A DNA stretch of 64,000 nt, from assembly GCA_022457155.1 (NCBI GenBank), contig JAJGOT010000001.1, positions 3,014,501-3,078,500 of the forward strand; not shown here. The letters are read 5' to 3'. More model-generated notes on the stretch are below. The model was not told the DNA's origin and made no database searches. It saw nothing but the letters and a program-made list of their open reading frames with translations. This DNA comes from Cladopsammia gracilis. Its lineage: Eukaryota; Cnidaria; Anthozoa; Scleractinia; Dendrophylliidae. The first letter of the stretch is position 1.

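Noticed and set aside
63399..64000. Minus-strand ORFs of 89-104 codons opposite exon 53
   Set aside because: They are shadows of the Ser/Glu/Pro-rich ZZEF1 exon 53, whose composition keeps the reverse frame open.

Overview
The window is eukaryotic nuclear DNA and looks like a scleractinian coral or close hexacorallian. It is AT-rich, has short GT-AG exons in long introns, and carries many MITEs, tRNA-derived SINEs of a type I recall from coral genomes, LINE 3' ends and minisatellites. Nothing in it is bacterial. No complete host gene lies inside the window.

One host gene runs on the + strand from edge to edge. I traced 53 exons (177 to beyond 64000, 5602 coding bases, about 1867 codons). Reading phase agrees at every junction. 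The product is the orthologue of ZZEF1 (ZZ-type zinc finger and EF-hand domain protein 1): a DOC/APC10-like domain (exons 2-6), a long helical scaffold, a CUB-like beta-rich block (exons 29-31), two adjacent ZZ zinc fingers (exons 47-50) and an acidic low-complexity tail (exon 53). The 5' part with the EF-hand lies before base 1 and the 3' part lies after base 64000.

The introns hold nearly everything else. The 7.4-kb intron 3174-10635 contains a 1.3-kb satellite, two copies of a palindromic MITE, a pogo/Tigger-like element with a HIRAN-like ORF and a 363-bp duplication. The 7.5-kb intron 52345-59843 contains, antisense to ZZEF1, a 6.5-kb DNA transposon with long terminal inverted repeats. 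Its two long ORFs can be joined through two short exons and three GT-AG introns, all phase 1, into one uninterrupted protein of about 1525 residues. It ends in an XPG/FEN-like nuclease region and a CXC cysteine cluster. I read it as an apparently intact Academ-type (AcademX-like) transposon, and it is the most interesting object here.

Other notable structures are a piggyBac-like MITE whose internal 91-bp unit exists in single-copy, about 6-copy and about 11-copy forms; a RecQ-like helicase fragment on a TIR element whose motif II is split by a palindromic MITE; twin 450-bp TTAA MITEs 33 kb apart; a probable GC-AG intron; and many foldback MITEs, some very close to splice acceptors. All identifications are by eye from translation and repeat matching; no database search or alignment program was run.
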